Assembly (NCBI GenBank): GCA_028700325.1
Contig: JAQVSV010000007.1
Span: forward strand, 1-54,417
From: Elusimicrobiaceae bacterium
GTDB lineage: Bacteria; Elusimicrobiota; Elusimicrobia; Elusimicrobiales; Elusimicrobiaceae
Direction of reading: 5' to 3'
Length of the DNA: 54,417 nt
A program made the translations under genes and the position numbers. The notes beneath the pieces are model-generated. The model did no database searches. It had not been told where the DNA came from and saw only the letters and a list, made by a program, of their open reading frames with translations. This document shows, in pieces, positions 32,040 to 39,957 of the stretch; the stretch's first letter is position 1, and each line of letters begins with the position of its first letter.

Positions 32040-33868
32040 TGAAGCCTGAAATTTTCAGCAGAGACACTACAGCCATTGTTTACGGCAACCAGCAGAAAGC
32101 CATTCAGCGCATGCTGGATTTCGATTATGTGTGCCGGCGGGAAACCCCGTCGGTCGCCGCTATAGTCAACCCCGGCAAGAAAGGTTTTTCGAAGCTGTTT
32201 TTCGGGAAAAAGGAAATCATCATTCCCAATTACCCGGACACCCGGTCGGCGGCGGAAGCGCATCCCGGGGCTGACGCGTTCATCAACTTCGCGTCGTTCC
32301 GCAGCTCGTATGAAACGACGATTGAGGCTCTCAATATCAAGACGATCAGGTCGGTGACGGTAATCGCCGAGGGTGTGCCGGAGCGGCGCGCCCGCGAAAT
32401 CGCCGCGCTGGCACAGAAGCTCGACAAGATGGTTATCGGGCCCGCTACGGTGGGCGGTATCAAGGCCGGCTGCTTTAAAATCGCCAACACCGCCGGCACG
32501 CTCGATAACATCATCGAATCGAAGCTGCACCGGCCCGGTTCGGTCGGGTTTGTTTCCAAATCGGGCGGCCTGTCAAATGAATGCTATAACATCATCGCCC
32601 GCAACACCGACGGTCTGTACGAGGGCATTGCGATCGGCGGGGACGCCTATCCCGGCTCGACCCTGCTGACCCACATTATGCGCTACGAGGCGATCCCGGA
32701 AGTCAAGATGATCGCCGCGCTGGGCGAAATCGGCGGCACGGAAGAACTCAAGATCGTGGAAGCGTTAAAGGCCGGCAAGATCAAAAAGCCGCTCGTGATC
32801 TGGGTTTCCGGCACCTGCGCCAAACTGTTTCCCGCCGGGGTGCAGTTCGGGCACGCGGGCGCGAAAGCGAACTCGTCGCTTGAAACGGCCGACGCCAAGA
32901 ACGAGGCCCTGCGCAAAGCGGGCGCGGTGGTGCCGGACTCGTTCGATGATTACGGTGAAAAAATCAACGCCACCTATAAAAAGCTTGTCAGAAAAGGCGT
33001 AATCAAGCCGGCGGAAGAGATTATTCCCCCGGTCGTTCCGATGGATTTCGCCGACGCGCTTAAAGAAGGCAAGATCCGCAAGCCGACGGCGTTTATCAGC
33101 ACCATTTCCAACGACAAGAAGAGCGAACTTGAGTATAACAATATGCCCATTTCCAAGGTTATCGGCGAGGATATGGGCGTGGGCGGCGTTATCGGGCTTT
33201 TGTGGTTCAAGCGCAAGCTGCCGGCGTACGCGCGCAAATACCTTGATATCGTGTTAATGCTTACCGCGGACCATGGCCCGGCGGTTTCCGGCGCGCATAA
33301 CGCGATTGTGGCGTCGCGCGCGGGCAAAGACATTATTTCGTCGCTGGCGTCGGGCCTGCTCACGATCGGTCCCCGCTTCGGCGGCGCGATTGACGGTGCG
33401 GCCCAGAACTTCAAGCGCGCCCGCGAAGCCGGGCTCACGCCCGAGCAGTTTGTGCGCGACATGAAAAAGAAAAACATTGCCATTCCCGGAATCGGCCACA
33501 AGGTGAAAAGCGTGACCAACCCCGATATGCGCGTGACGATGCTCAAGGCGTATGTGAAGAAAAACTTCAAAACCACGCCGCTGCTCGACTATGCGCTGGA
33601 AGTCGAGAAGCTGACCACCGCCAAGAAAGGCAACCTCATACTTAACGTTGACGGCTGCATAGGCATCACGTTTGTGGATTTTCTGACCAGCAGCGGTCTG
33701 TTCAAGAAAGAAGAGATTGACGAAATGATCGGGCTCGGCTGTCTTAACGCGCTGTTCGTGGTGGGCCGGTCCATAGGTCTTTTCGGCCATATCTTCGACC
33801 AGAAGCGGCTGAAGCAGGGCCTCTATCGCACGCCGTACGAAGATATCGCTTACATGACCGACATGTAA
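32039..33868 (+). CDS. aclA: ATP-citrate lyase, large subunit
   Basis: A 609-residue subunit equal to the C-terminal half of animal ATP-citrate lyase. It has a CoA-binding/ligase part with 'GPATVGGIKAGCFKIANT', 'SVGFVSKSGGLSNE' and the phosphohistidine loop 'QFGHAGAKANS' (His272). A citrate-synthase-like part follows, with 'LTADHGPAVSGAHNAIVASR', 'GLLTIGPRFGGAIDGAA' and 'NVDGCIGITFVDF'. Length equals the family (about 608). It overlaps the small subunit by one base (TAATG), so the two are made in equal amounts. A strong terminator follows 18 bases later, closing the operon. Confidence 0.96.
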   Translation: MKPEIFSRDTTAIVYGNQQKAIQRMLDFDYVCRRETPSVAAIVNPGKKGFSKLFFGKKEIIIPNYPDTRSAAEAHPGADAFINFASFRSSYETTIEALNIKTIRSVTVIAEGVPERRAREIAALAQKLDKMVIGPATVGGIKAGCFKIANTAGTLDNIIESKLHRPGSVGFVSKSGGLSNECYNIIARNTDGLYEGIAIGGDAYPGSTLLTHIMRYEAIPEVKMIAALGEIGGTEELKIVEALKAGKIKKPLVIWVSGTCAKLFPAGVQFGHAGAKANSSLETADAKNEALRKAGAVVPDSFDDYGEKINATYKKLVRKGVIKPAEEIIPPVVPMDFADALKEGKIRKPTAFISTISNDKKSELEYNNMPISKVIGEDMGVGGVIGLLWFKRKLPAYARKYLDIVLMLTADHGPAVSGAHNAIVASRAGKDIISSLASGLLTIGPRFGGAIDGAAQNFKRAREAGLTPEQFVRDMKKKNIAIPGIGHKVKSVTNPDMRVTMLKAYVKKNFKTTPLLDYALEVEKLTTAKKGNLILNVDGCIGITFVDFLTSSGLFKKEEIDEMIGLGCLNALFVVGRSIGLFGHIFDQKRLKQGLYRTPYEDIAYMTDM

Positions 33869-33886
33869 TCGCTGCGGTACAGTTCT

Positions 33887-33926
33887 CGCGCCGGAACGGA
33901 GTTTCCCGTTCCGGCGCGTTTTTTTT
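33887..33926 (+). terminator. Strong terminator of the acn-icd-aclBA operon
   Basis: A perfect 13-bp stem CGCGCCGGAACGG with its complement (33887-33899 and 33906-33918), a 6-base loop and T8 at 33919-33926. Confidence 0.92.
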
Positions 33927-33967
33927 GTAGAATGAGTGGAGTAAATCTTTTGAGTCGGGCGGTTGTT

Positions 33968-34567
33968 ATGAAGAAGCTGGGCATGATTTTGTTTCTGGGC
34001 GCTTTTTGCCTGTGCGGCGGCGCGGCCCGCGCGGCGGTATTTGTCATTTCGAGCGATCCGGAAACCGAGGCCGACAACCGGCGCGCGGAAAAAAAGTATT
34101 TGCTGGAACAGGGCAGACTGGCTCAGGAACAGAAAATCCAGGACAGCAAGAATACCTGTTCCAATCAGTTTGACACCGATAAATGCCGGGAGGCGCTGGT
34201 TAAAATCGCCGAAGCAAAAGAAAAGGAAAACACGGCCGAACAGTATCTGGCGCAGGCGCTGGAATATGAAAGGAAGTCTTTTATAAGCAGGCGGCGCGGC
34301 CGGGTGGATCTGTTCCGGGTGTTTACCCGCAACGCTTCCGACGCCGTTGATTCCGCCAGGCGGCTGAAGGCTGAAGCGGCGGAAGAGCTTGAAACGGCCC
34401 AAAAAATGCACGAGGAGTCTACGGCGTTTGACGTGCGGGCCGATGAGGCGAAACGCGCGAAAACAGAAGCCGAGAAAGAAGTCCGGGCTGCAAAAGAAAA
34501 AACTCTGCGCGAGAAAGAACTGAAGGATATGGACTCATCTCAAATGATTCAGATCGGTCAGCATTAG
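33968..34567 (+). CDS. Exported coiled-coil protein
   Basis: A 199-residue protein I do not recognise. I start at ATG 33968 because it opens a signal peptide ('MKKLGMILFLGAFCLCGG' then AARAA). The rest is almost entirely charged helix rich in Ala, Glu, Lys and Arg with heptad character ('AEKKYLLEQGRLAQEQK', 'AVDSARRLKAEAAEELETAQ', 'RAKTEAEKEVRAAKEKT'). A short Cys pair occurs in 'NTCSNQFDTDKCREAL'. It is probably a periplasmic elongated protein. It is transcribed alone, between the ATP-citrate lyase terminator and its own hairpin. Confidence 0.7.
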   Translation: MKKLGMILFLGAFCLCGGAARAAVFVISSDPETEADNRRAEKKYLLEQGRLAQEQKIQDSKNTCSNQFDTDKCREALVKIAEAKEKENTAEQYLAQALEYERKSFISRRRGRVDLFRVFTRNASDAVDSARRLKAEAAEELETAQKMHEESTAFDVRADEAKRAKTEAEKEVRAAKEKTLREKELKDMDSSQMIQIGQH

Positions 34568-34598
34568 CGTCGTTTTTTGCGAATTCAAGGCAAGAGAG

Positions 34599-34625
34599 AA
34601 CCCCCCGGTTTCTATCCGGGGGGTT
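34599..34625 (+). terminator. Terminator of the coiled-coil protein gene
   Basis: A 10-bp stem AACCCCCCGG/CCGGGGGGTT (34599-34608 and 34616-34625) with a 7-base loop, followed by ATTAAATT rather than a long T-run. Confidence 0.65.
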
Positions 34626-34627
34626 AT

Positions 34628-34696
34628 TAAATTCCGCTTACAAAACACGGTGCGTTGACAGGGTGAGTGTGTAACTCCGCTGGCTGGGTAAACGAA
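34628..34696. repeat. Dispersed intergenic repeat, copy B
   Basis: Second copy of the element at 15569-15681: TAAATTCCGCTTACAAAA, then GAGTGTGTAACTC, then GGGTAAACGAA, in the same order and on the same strand but with a shorter middle. It lies in the 307-base gene-free stretch 34568-34874, which otherwise holds two terminators and nothing else I can support. Confidence 0.5.
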
Positions 34697-34713
34697 GGTT
34701 GCGGAAGAAGAAA

Positions 34714-34734
34714 ACCCCCGGCGCAAGACGGGGG
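34714..34734 (-). terminator. Terminator of the metallophosphoesterase gene
   Basis: Stem CCCCCG/CGGGGG (34715-34720 and 34729-34734), with the T-rich tail TTTTCTTCTT on the minus strand. It closely resembles the hairpin at 8132-8160. It lies about 140 bases beyond the gene's stop. Confidence 0.55.
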
Positions 34735-34874
34735 CGGTTCATCTGTTCGTATTAGGTCGCGGACGCGGTTTGCATGGCAAGGAAGTCTGAGCGGCATTGC
34801 GGCCGCAATACCGGGCGCACGGTTTTGGGAAAGGCCGCCGGTGGTAAAACGGGCCATGAAACCGTGAAGTCGCG

Positions 34875-36032
34875 CTAGCGCTTGAAATCCGTCTGGTCTA
34901 TTATCTCGCCTTCTTTGTTGTAAACGGTGAGGCTGAAATCCCGGCCGTTCACAATAATATGCCCGAAACTGAACTGGGGAATATATTTTTCACTCAGCGC
35001 ATTTTCTTCCAGCTGTTCGCTTAGCGGCGGTATGCCGCCCGCGCCGAACGTAAAATACCGCACTCCGTCAGTGATGACCTTGCGGTCGGTGCGGATGGGA
35101 GCGGTTCGCTCATACGCATGGTCAAAGCCCTGGAAAACGGCCTGCACGCGGTATTTTTCAAAAATCGGGACGAGAACCCGCCGCAGTGCGGCATTGTTGT
35201 CGCCGCCCGGGCCGCTGGAATAAACCGGATGGTTCAAGACCACGAATTTCCAGGGCACCCGCGTTTTTGAAAGCACTTTGTTAAGCCATTCGATCTGCGT
35301 GCTGCCTGCTGAAATTGCCGGGGCGTTTTTTGCTTTGTCTATGCCGGAGGTGTCGAGAAAAATGAACCGCGCGCTGGCGGTATCAATGAAATAATAGCGC
35401 GGTCTGGGGGTTTCGAAAACCTGGAAATAGTTGCTGAGCGCATTTCTGACACTGTCTTGCTGCGCGCCGTAATCATTGGGGCCCAGCGCGGCGTAGAGCG
35501 GCATGTGCAGGAGCATGCGTTTGTAGGGGGTGAAAAATTCATCATCCGCCTCGCGCAGGTTGCCGGTGGCGGTCAGGTTGCCGGTATGGATCAGAAAATC
35601 CGGCGTGAAAGTTTCCATTTGCGAAGCCAGTTCGAACTGTTCGCCGGAACCGGAGCCGGAATTTCCGAACACTATGAAATCCATCCTGTTTTTGGTCGGT
35701 TCGGACAGGGTTTTGAAAGACCCCTCCGCGGCCTTGTACGTGTTGGTGCTGTCGGGAACGGTCAGATAAACGTTGTAGCAGTAGTCTTTGTCGGCGGGCA
35801 GTCCGTAGATCTTCACGTTATGGCGCAGCCCTTCGGACAGTGTCATGTAGACTTCACAGTTAGGCGCGGGCCCGTAGTTTATCCAGGCCACGGTGGAAAC
35901 GTCGGAAGTGAACCTTATGGCTGCCGCGTCTGACCTGACGGAATCCATATACGGTCCACGCACGATTTCCGCGCCGTAAAGCGGGACGCACGCAAATAGC
36001 ATAGCCAGTAGAGCCGTTTTGTGCAGTTTCAT
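34875..36032 (-). CDS. Exported purple-acid-phosphatase-like protein lacking most metal ligands
   Basis: A 385-residue exported protein with signal peptide 'MKLHKTALLAMLFACVPLYG', an N-terminal fibronectin-like domain ('VRGPYMDSVRSDAAAIRF'), then a calcineurin-type phosphoesterase fold. The expected ligands are altered. GDxG is G-Asn124-SG, GDL is G-Asn152-L, GNH(D/E) is G-Pro185-Asn186-Asp187, and GHxH is G-Phe303-D-His305. Only His268 ('LNHPVYSSG') and His305 ('GFDHAYER') remain. It therefore should not hold the usual two-metal centre and is probably a binding protein, or it uses another chemistry. AGGAG precedes ATG 36032. Transcribed alone. Confidence 0.85.
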   Translation of the reverse strand: MKLHKTALLAMLFACVPLYGAEIVRGPYMDSVRSDAAAIRFTSDVSTVAWINYGPAPNCEVYMTLSEGLRHNVKIYGLPADKDYCYNVYLTVPDSTNTYKAAEGSFKTLSEPTKNRMDFIVFGNSGSGSGEQFELASQMETFTPDFLIHTGNLTATGNLREADDEFFTPYKRMLLHMPLYAALGPNDYGAQQDSVRNALSNYFQVFETPRPRYYFIDTASARFIFLDTSGIDKAKNAPAISAGSTQIEWLNKVLSKTRVPWKFVVLNHPVYSSGPGGDNNAALRRVLVPIFEKYRVQAVFQGFDHAYERTAPIRTDRKVITDGVRYFTFGAGGIPPLSEQLEENALSEKYIPQFSFGHIIVNGRDFSLTVYNKEGEIIDQTDFKR

Positions 36033-36198
36033 AAACTCCTGCGAATATGACGCTGTATCGCGCCAGCTGACTGTCGGGTTACTGTAGAAATTCTAGCGAA
36101 AATGGCCGAGTCTTACAAGGCGCAATGTCGGATGAGCCTTTTCAGTGGAAAAGAATCTTTGATTTAGGTATATTAATTGATATCAAGGCGGTGCCAGT

Positions 36199-36597
36199 GT
36201 GAAAAAAAAGGAAAAGAGACAGTTTAAACGTGTTGAATCGCGGTATATACTTAATTGCCGCAAAATTGAAGAAAACACCTGCGGTGTCGACGCTATCACG
36301 AAGGATATCAGCGCGGCGGGCATATTGTTTGAGGCGCCTTCTGCGTACGAGCCGGGCGATATTCTGCATATAGAGATGACGCTTCCCGGCTGGGAGTTGT
36401 TCCGCGGCGGCAAAGCCGCAGAGGACGAAGGCTTGCCGGAAGACGTGCATTCGGTGCTTGCAACCGTAGTGCGCGCGCTTAAACATTCCGACGGGTTTTA
36501 TGAAGTGGCTGTCTGTTTCAACGAGCTGGACGACACCGATAAGCGCCTGCTCGCCGATTACTTTAGCGACCGGTATGCAAAATTCGACGAGCTGTAA
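36199..36597 (+). CDS. PilZ domain protein (probable c-di-GMP receptor)
   Basis: A 132-residue protein. The N-terminal 'KRQFKRVESRYILNC' supplies the RxxxR c-di-GMP motif and 'TKDISAAGILFEA' the second motif (D/N-x-S-x-x-G). Later strands ('LATVVRALKHSDGFYEVAVCF') complete the PilZ barrel. PilZ domains bind cyclic di-GMP and switch motility, pili or polysaccharide output. The start is GTG 36199 with AAGGCGG upstream. Its 3' end overlaps the CYTH gene by 23 bases. A perfect palindrome TTGATATCAA (36177-36186) sits just before the ribosome site. Confidence 0.85.
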   Translation: MKKKEKRQFKRVESRYILNCRKIEENTCGVDAITKDISAAGILFEAPSAYEPGDILHIEMTLPGWELFRGGKAAEDEGLPEDVHSVLATVVRALKHSDGFYEVAVCFNELDDTDKRLLADYFSDRYAKFDEL

Positions 36598-37213
36598 GCG
36601 CCGGGCCGAGCTGGAATTCAAGTGGTCGGTTCCGGTTGAAGCAGGCATGCGCCAGTTTGCGGCGCGCGCGCTTGCCTGCGCAGGCCATGCCGGACCCGCC
36701 GGGCATATCGCAAATCTTGATTACTATTTCGACACTCCCGCCCAAAAGATAGCCGGCATGGGCATGGCGATGCGCCTGCGCCGGTCGTCCGGCAGATACG
36801 AATTGACCGTAAAATCCGCCACCAGACTTGAAAACGGACTGGCGCGCCGAACGGAAACCAGCGTTCCGTTAGCCGCCCGTTCCGATGCCGCCGCCTTGCG
36901 CGAAGCCGCGGCCCGGAATATTTTGCGGATTGCTCCTTCCGAGCTGGCTGTTCTGTTTAAAATTCACAACCGCCGCACCGATTACCGGATTAAGTATAAA
37001 ACCTGTTCGGCTGTGTTGAGCCTGGATGATGTAACCATTTATCTGGCGCAGAAAGCCGTGCGCATGAAAGAAATCGAACTGGAATTTAGCGGGGGTAAAC
37101 TGGCTGATTTCAAACGGCTTGCGGCTGTGATAACGGGCTCGGCGGGGCTGTTGCCGTGCCGGATGTCAAAAGTGGCCACTGCCCGGGCCGCGCTCTCGGT
37201 TTTCGGCGGTTGA
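36575..37213 (+). CDS. CYTH domain protein (triphosphate tunnel metalloenzyme family)
   Basis: A 212-residue protein beginning within the PilZ gene at ATG 36575. The CYTH signature ExExK is present as 'RAELEFKW', followed by 'LDYYFDTPAQKI', 'MAMRLRRSSGRYELTVKS', 'RRTETSVPL' and 'VRMKEIELEFSGG'. The repeated basic and acidic strands form the triphosphate tunnel. Family members hydrolyse inorganic triphosphate or thiamine triphosphate, or make cAMP; which applies here cannot be told. The overlap with PilZ suggests a link to nucleotide signalling, though that is inference. Confidence 0.85.
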   Translation: MQNSTSCKRRAELEFKWSVPVEAGMRQFAARALACAGHAGPAGHIANLDYYFDTPAQKIAGMGMAMRLRRSSGRYELTVKSATRLENGLARRTETSVPLAARSDAAALREAAARNILRIAPSELAVLFKIHNRRTDYRIKYKTCSAVLSLDDVTIYLAQKAVRMKEIELEFSGGKLADFKRLAAVITGSAGLLPCRMSKVATARAALSVFGG

Positions 37214-37222
37214 GTTCCGCTG

Positions 37223-37272
37223 GCTCTAAAAACGGATCCCGGCGCATGCGCGCCGGGATCCGTTTTTAGAGC
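37223..37272. terminator. Long perfect bidirectional terminator
   Basis: A 23-bp uninterrupted stem (37223-37245 with 37250-37272) around ATGC, with A5 and T5 on the two sides, serving the two convergent genes. It is the longest perfect hairpin seen in the window. Confidence 0.9.
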
Positions 37273-38779
37273 GTTGACTCAAACCAGTGGTTCGCCGGTT
37301 CGGAGTTCTTTCGTTTTGTGCAGCGCGTTCAGGCGGCTGTGATGCCGGCCGTACACGGTGTAAATTATCAGCCCGGCCCCGATCCACGCACAGCCACGTC
37401 ATCGTGTCCAGCCCGGCCATCAGATAGATACAGAACGCGATCCCCAGCACCGGTATAATGTGCCCGCCCGGTACACGGAACGGACGGGGCCGGTCGGGAT
37501 CTTTCACCCTCAGTATCATAATGCCGACGCAGACAAGCACAAACGCGAACAGCGTGCCGATGTTGCAGAGGTTGGCCATTTCCGAAAGAGTGGTCACGCT
37601 GGAACCCACCGCGACAACCACGCCAGTCCAGATTGTGGTTACATGGGGGGTCATGTATTTCGGGTGCACCTTGGACAGCCCGCCCGGCAGCAGGCCGTCT
37701 CGGCTCATCGCGAACAGTATGCGCGGCTGCCCGATCTGAAACACCAGCAGCACGGCTGAAGTTGCCACCACCGCCCCTATGCTTATTAATGAAATCAGCC
37801 AGCGGCTGGCGTGGTTATATTCCAGCGCGGTCGCAAGCGGTTCGGCAACACCGTTTCTGAGCGCGTCAAGCGGCATCATGCCGGTAAGCGCGGCGGTAAC
37901 CAGCACATAAATCACGGTGCAGGCCAGCAAGGAGCCGATTATGCCGATCGGCATATCGCGTTTCGGATTTTTTGTTTCCTCTGCTACCGTTGAAACCGCG
38001 TCGAACCCGATATAGGCGAAGAAAATCGTGGCTGCGCCGATCTGTATGCCTTTGAGTCCGCCCGGCGCGAAAGGGGTCCAGTTTTTTACGTCGAAATAAT
38101 AAAAACCCGCGCCTACGAAAATCGCCAGAATCGCCAGCTTGAAAATCACCACCGCATGGTTAAAGCGGGCGCTTTCCTTTATGCCGATAACCAGCAGCCA
38201 GGTGATCGCGAGCACTATCAGCATCGCCAGCAGGTTAAACACTATGGGTATGCCGAAAAGGTGCGGAACCGCCGTAAGATCGCTGCCGGCTTTTACAAAC
38301 GACATGTAGTCGCACCGCAGCCACAGCGGCACCGACATCCCGATCGTGCTTTCCAGCAGGCTGTTGAAATAACCGGCCCAGCTGATCGCCACGGCCACGT
38401 TGCCGATCGCGTATTCCAAAATCAGGTCCCAGCCGATCAGCCAGGCCACCAGCTCGCCCATTGTAGCGTAGGAATAGGTGTAGGCGCTGCCGGAGATAGG
38501 CACCATAGCTGCGAATTCCGCGTAACACAGCGCGGTGAACCCGCAGGCTACAGAGGTGATGAGGAACGAGATCATCAGGGCCGGCCCGGCCGGATAGCCG
38601 CGTGACGCGCCTAGCGCAGCTTCCCCTATCATCGCGAAAATGCCCGCGCCTATAATAGCGCCGATCCCCATCATCGTAACGTCAAACGCGCCCAGCACTT
38701 TTTTAAGTTCATGGCCGCGTTCGTGCGAGTCTGCCAGAATGCTGTCTACGGATTTTGTGCGGAACAGTTGTTTGAGCAT
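37226..38779 (-). CDS. APC-family amino-acid permease (C-terminus frameshifted)
   Basis: A 12-helix inner-membrane amino-acid transporter, YfnA/CAT-like. Signatures are 'MMGIGAIIGAGIFAMIG' in TM1, 'YAEFAAMVPISGSAYTYSYA', 'GWDLILEYAIGNVAVA', 'FFAYIGFDAVSTVAEETKNP' and 'FAMSRDGLLPGGLSKVHPKY'. After 'GLDTMTWLC' (codon 464) the frame changes. The open frame runs on with unlikely Arg-rich sequence to 37226, inside the terminator stem. A shift near base 37387 (one extra or two missing bases) restores a last helix 'WIGAGLIIYTVYGRHHSRLN' and a stop at 37279-37281, giving about 499 residues. The corrected end fits the family and clears the terminator. Confidence 0.85.
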   Translation of the reverse strand: MLKQLFRTKSVDSILADSHERGHELKKVLGAFDVTMMGIGAIIGAGIFAMIGEAALGASRGYPAGPALMISFLITSVACGFTALCYAEFAAMVPISGSAYTYSYATMGELVAWLIGWDLILEYAIGNVAVAISWAGYFNSLLESTIGMSVPLWLRCDYMSFVKAGSDLTAVPHLFGIPIVFNLLAMLIVLAITWLLVIGIKESARFNHAVVIFKLAILAIFVGAGFYYFDVKNWTPFAPGGLKGIQIGAATIFFAYIGFDAVSTVAEETKNPKRDMPIGIIGSLLACTVIYVLVTAALTGMMPLDALRNGVAEPLATALEYNHASRWLISLISIGAVVATSAVLLVFQIGQPRILFAMSRDGLLPGGLSKVHPKYMTPHVTTIWTGVVVAVGSSVTTLSEMANLCNIGTLFAFVLVCVGIMILRVKDPDRPRPFRVPGGHIIPVLGIAFCIYLMAGLDTMTWLCVDRGRADNLHRVRPASQPPERAAQNERTPNRRTTGLSQRSKNGSRRACAGIRF

Positions 38780-38865
38780 GTGATCCCTTGATTTGAAAAT
38801 GCAATATTTTAATTTAACATTTTAGGAATCGTCAGGCAACAAAACGGATCCTGCAATGAACGTTG

Positions 38866-38909
38866 AAAACCGCGCGCCGGCTCCAACCTGTGGGCCGGGC
38901 GGCGGTTTT
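38866..38909 (-). terminator. Terminator of the ROK kinase gene
   Basis: AAAACCGC...CCGGC pairs with GCCGG...GCGGTTTT (38866-38881 and 38894-38909), with a 3-base internal mismatch. Between it and the gene is a run of ten G's (38920-38929). Confidence 0.5.
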
Positions 38910-38930
38910 ATTCGCGAGCGGGGGGGGGGC

Positions 38931-39914
38931 TTATCGGAACTTTTCTTCGGACATTTTTGCCGCGCCCAGCATCGTCGCGCTGGTGCCCAGGCTTGCTTTT
39001 AGCAGTTTCACTTTCCGTTTGAAAGTGGCGCAGTAGGTGAATCTGTTAATGCTGGCGGTGATGGGTTCAAGCACCAGCTCCGGCATGACTTCAACCATCT
39101 TGCCGCCGACAATAACCGCCTGCGGATCAATAATGTTTATGACGCTGCCGAGCGCGATTCCGATCAGGTCGGTTTTACGGCGGATAAGCGCGGCTATAGC
39201 CGCGTCACCCTGGTCAATCGCCAGTTTGAGCACCTTGCTGGTTATGCGGCGCACGTCGCCGCCTGAAAGGTTTAAGAGCGCGGGAGCTTCGCCGCGCGCA
39301 GCCAGAGTGGCGGCTTCGGCGGAAATAGCGGTGCGGCTGGCCAGAGCCTCCAGGCACCCGTAATTTCCGCAGCCGCATCTGGGGCTCATGTCGTTCATGA
39401 AAATATGACCGAATTCGCCCGCCGCGCCGAACGCGCCGCAATAAAGTTTTCCGTCCAGAATAAGCGCGCCGCCGATCCCTGTTTCAAGAAAAATTCCGAC
39501 CGCGTGGCGCAGGCCTCTCGCCGCGCCGAACTGGTGTTCCCCGTACAGGCCCATGTTCACGTCGTTGGCGACAATGGTGGGCACGCCGGTCCGTTTTCCA
39601 ATCTGCGAGGCGAGCGCGTAGCCGGAAAGAAACGGCAGCGTGGGCGAGCCGATCACGGTAGTCAGATCTTCGTTCACCACACCCGGACAGGCGATGCCTG
39701 TCGAAGCCAGATCTTTAGTTTCAAGCCCGCATTCGGCGAGCGCGCGGTCGAGCAGGCCGGTGGTTGTTTCCAGCAGATAGGCACGGCCTTCCTCTGACAC
39801 ATTGCGGGCCTGCGCCGTCGCCAGAGGTTTGTAGTTGCGATCAAGAACTGAAACCGTGATTTTGGTGCCGCCGAGATCTATCCCGGCCCGGAAAACCTGC
39901 TTACGCGAGTTCAT
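38931..39914 (-). CDS. ROK-family sugar kinase (glucokinase-like)
   Basis: A 327-residue cytoplasmic kinase. It has the ATP site 'RAGIDLGGTKITVSVLD', the sugar site 'FLETGIGGALILDGKLYCG' with 'GAAGEFGH', and the zinc-binding cluster 'CGCGNYGCLEA' that defines ROK proteins. No DNA-binding domain is present at the N-terminus, so it is a kinase and not a repressor. Glucose is the commonest substrate; others are possible. ATG 39914 has GGGGAGGAG upstream. It follows the PilB-type ATPase by 43 bases on the same strand, perhaps only by chance of operon layout. Confidence 0.92.
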   Translation of the reverse strand: MNSRKQVFRAGIDLGGTKITVSVLDRNYKPLATAQARNVSEEGRAYLLETTTGLLDRALAECGLETKDLASTGIACPGVVNEDLTTVIGSPTLPFLSGYALASQIGKRTGVPTIVANDVNMGLYGEHQFGAARGLRHAVGIFLETGIGGALILDGKLYCGAFGAAGEFGHIFMNDMSPRCGCGNYGCLEALASRTAISAEAATLAARGEAPALLNLSGGDVRRITSKVLKLAIDQGDAAIAALIRRKTDLIGIALGSVINIIDPQAVIVGGKMVEVMPELVLEPITASINRFTYCATFKRKVKLLKASLGTSATMLGAAKMSEEKFR

Positions 39915-39957
39915 AACACTCCTCCCCAGAGGTGCATTATCCTGCTGCGCAGACAAC

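Noticed and set aside
33254-34411. Open frame of about 385 codons on the minus strand spanning the end of aclA, its terminator and the coiled-coil gene
   Set aside because: It would run through a strong terminator and two supported genes on the other strand, and shows no domain.
36177-36186. TTGATATCAA palindrome as a second FNR site
   Set aside because: It lacks the four-base spacer of the FNR consensus and lies too close to the start codon; kept only as a note on the PilZ gene.
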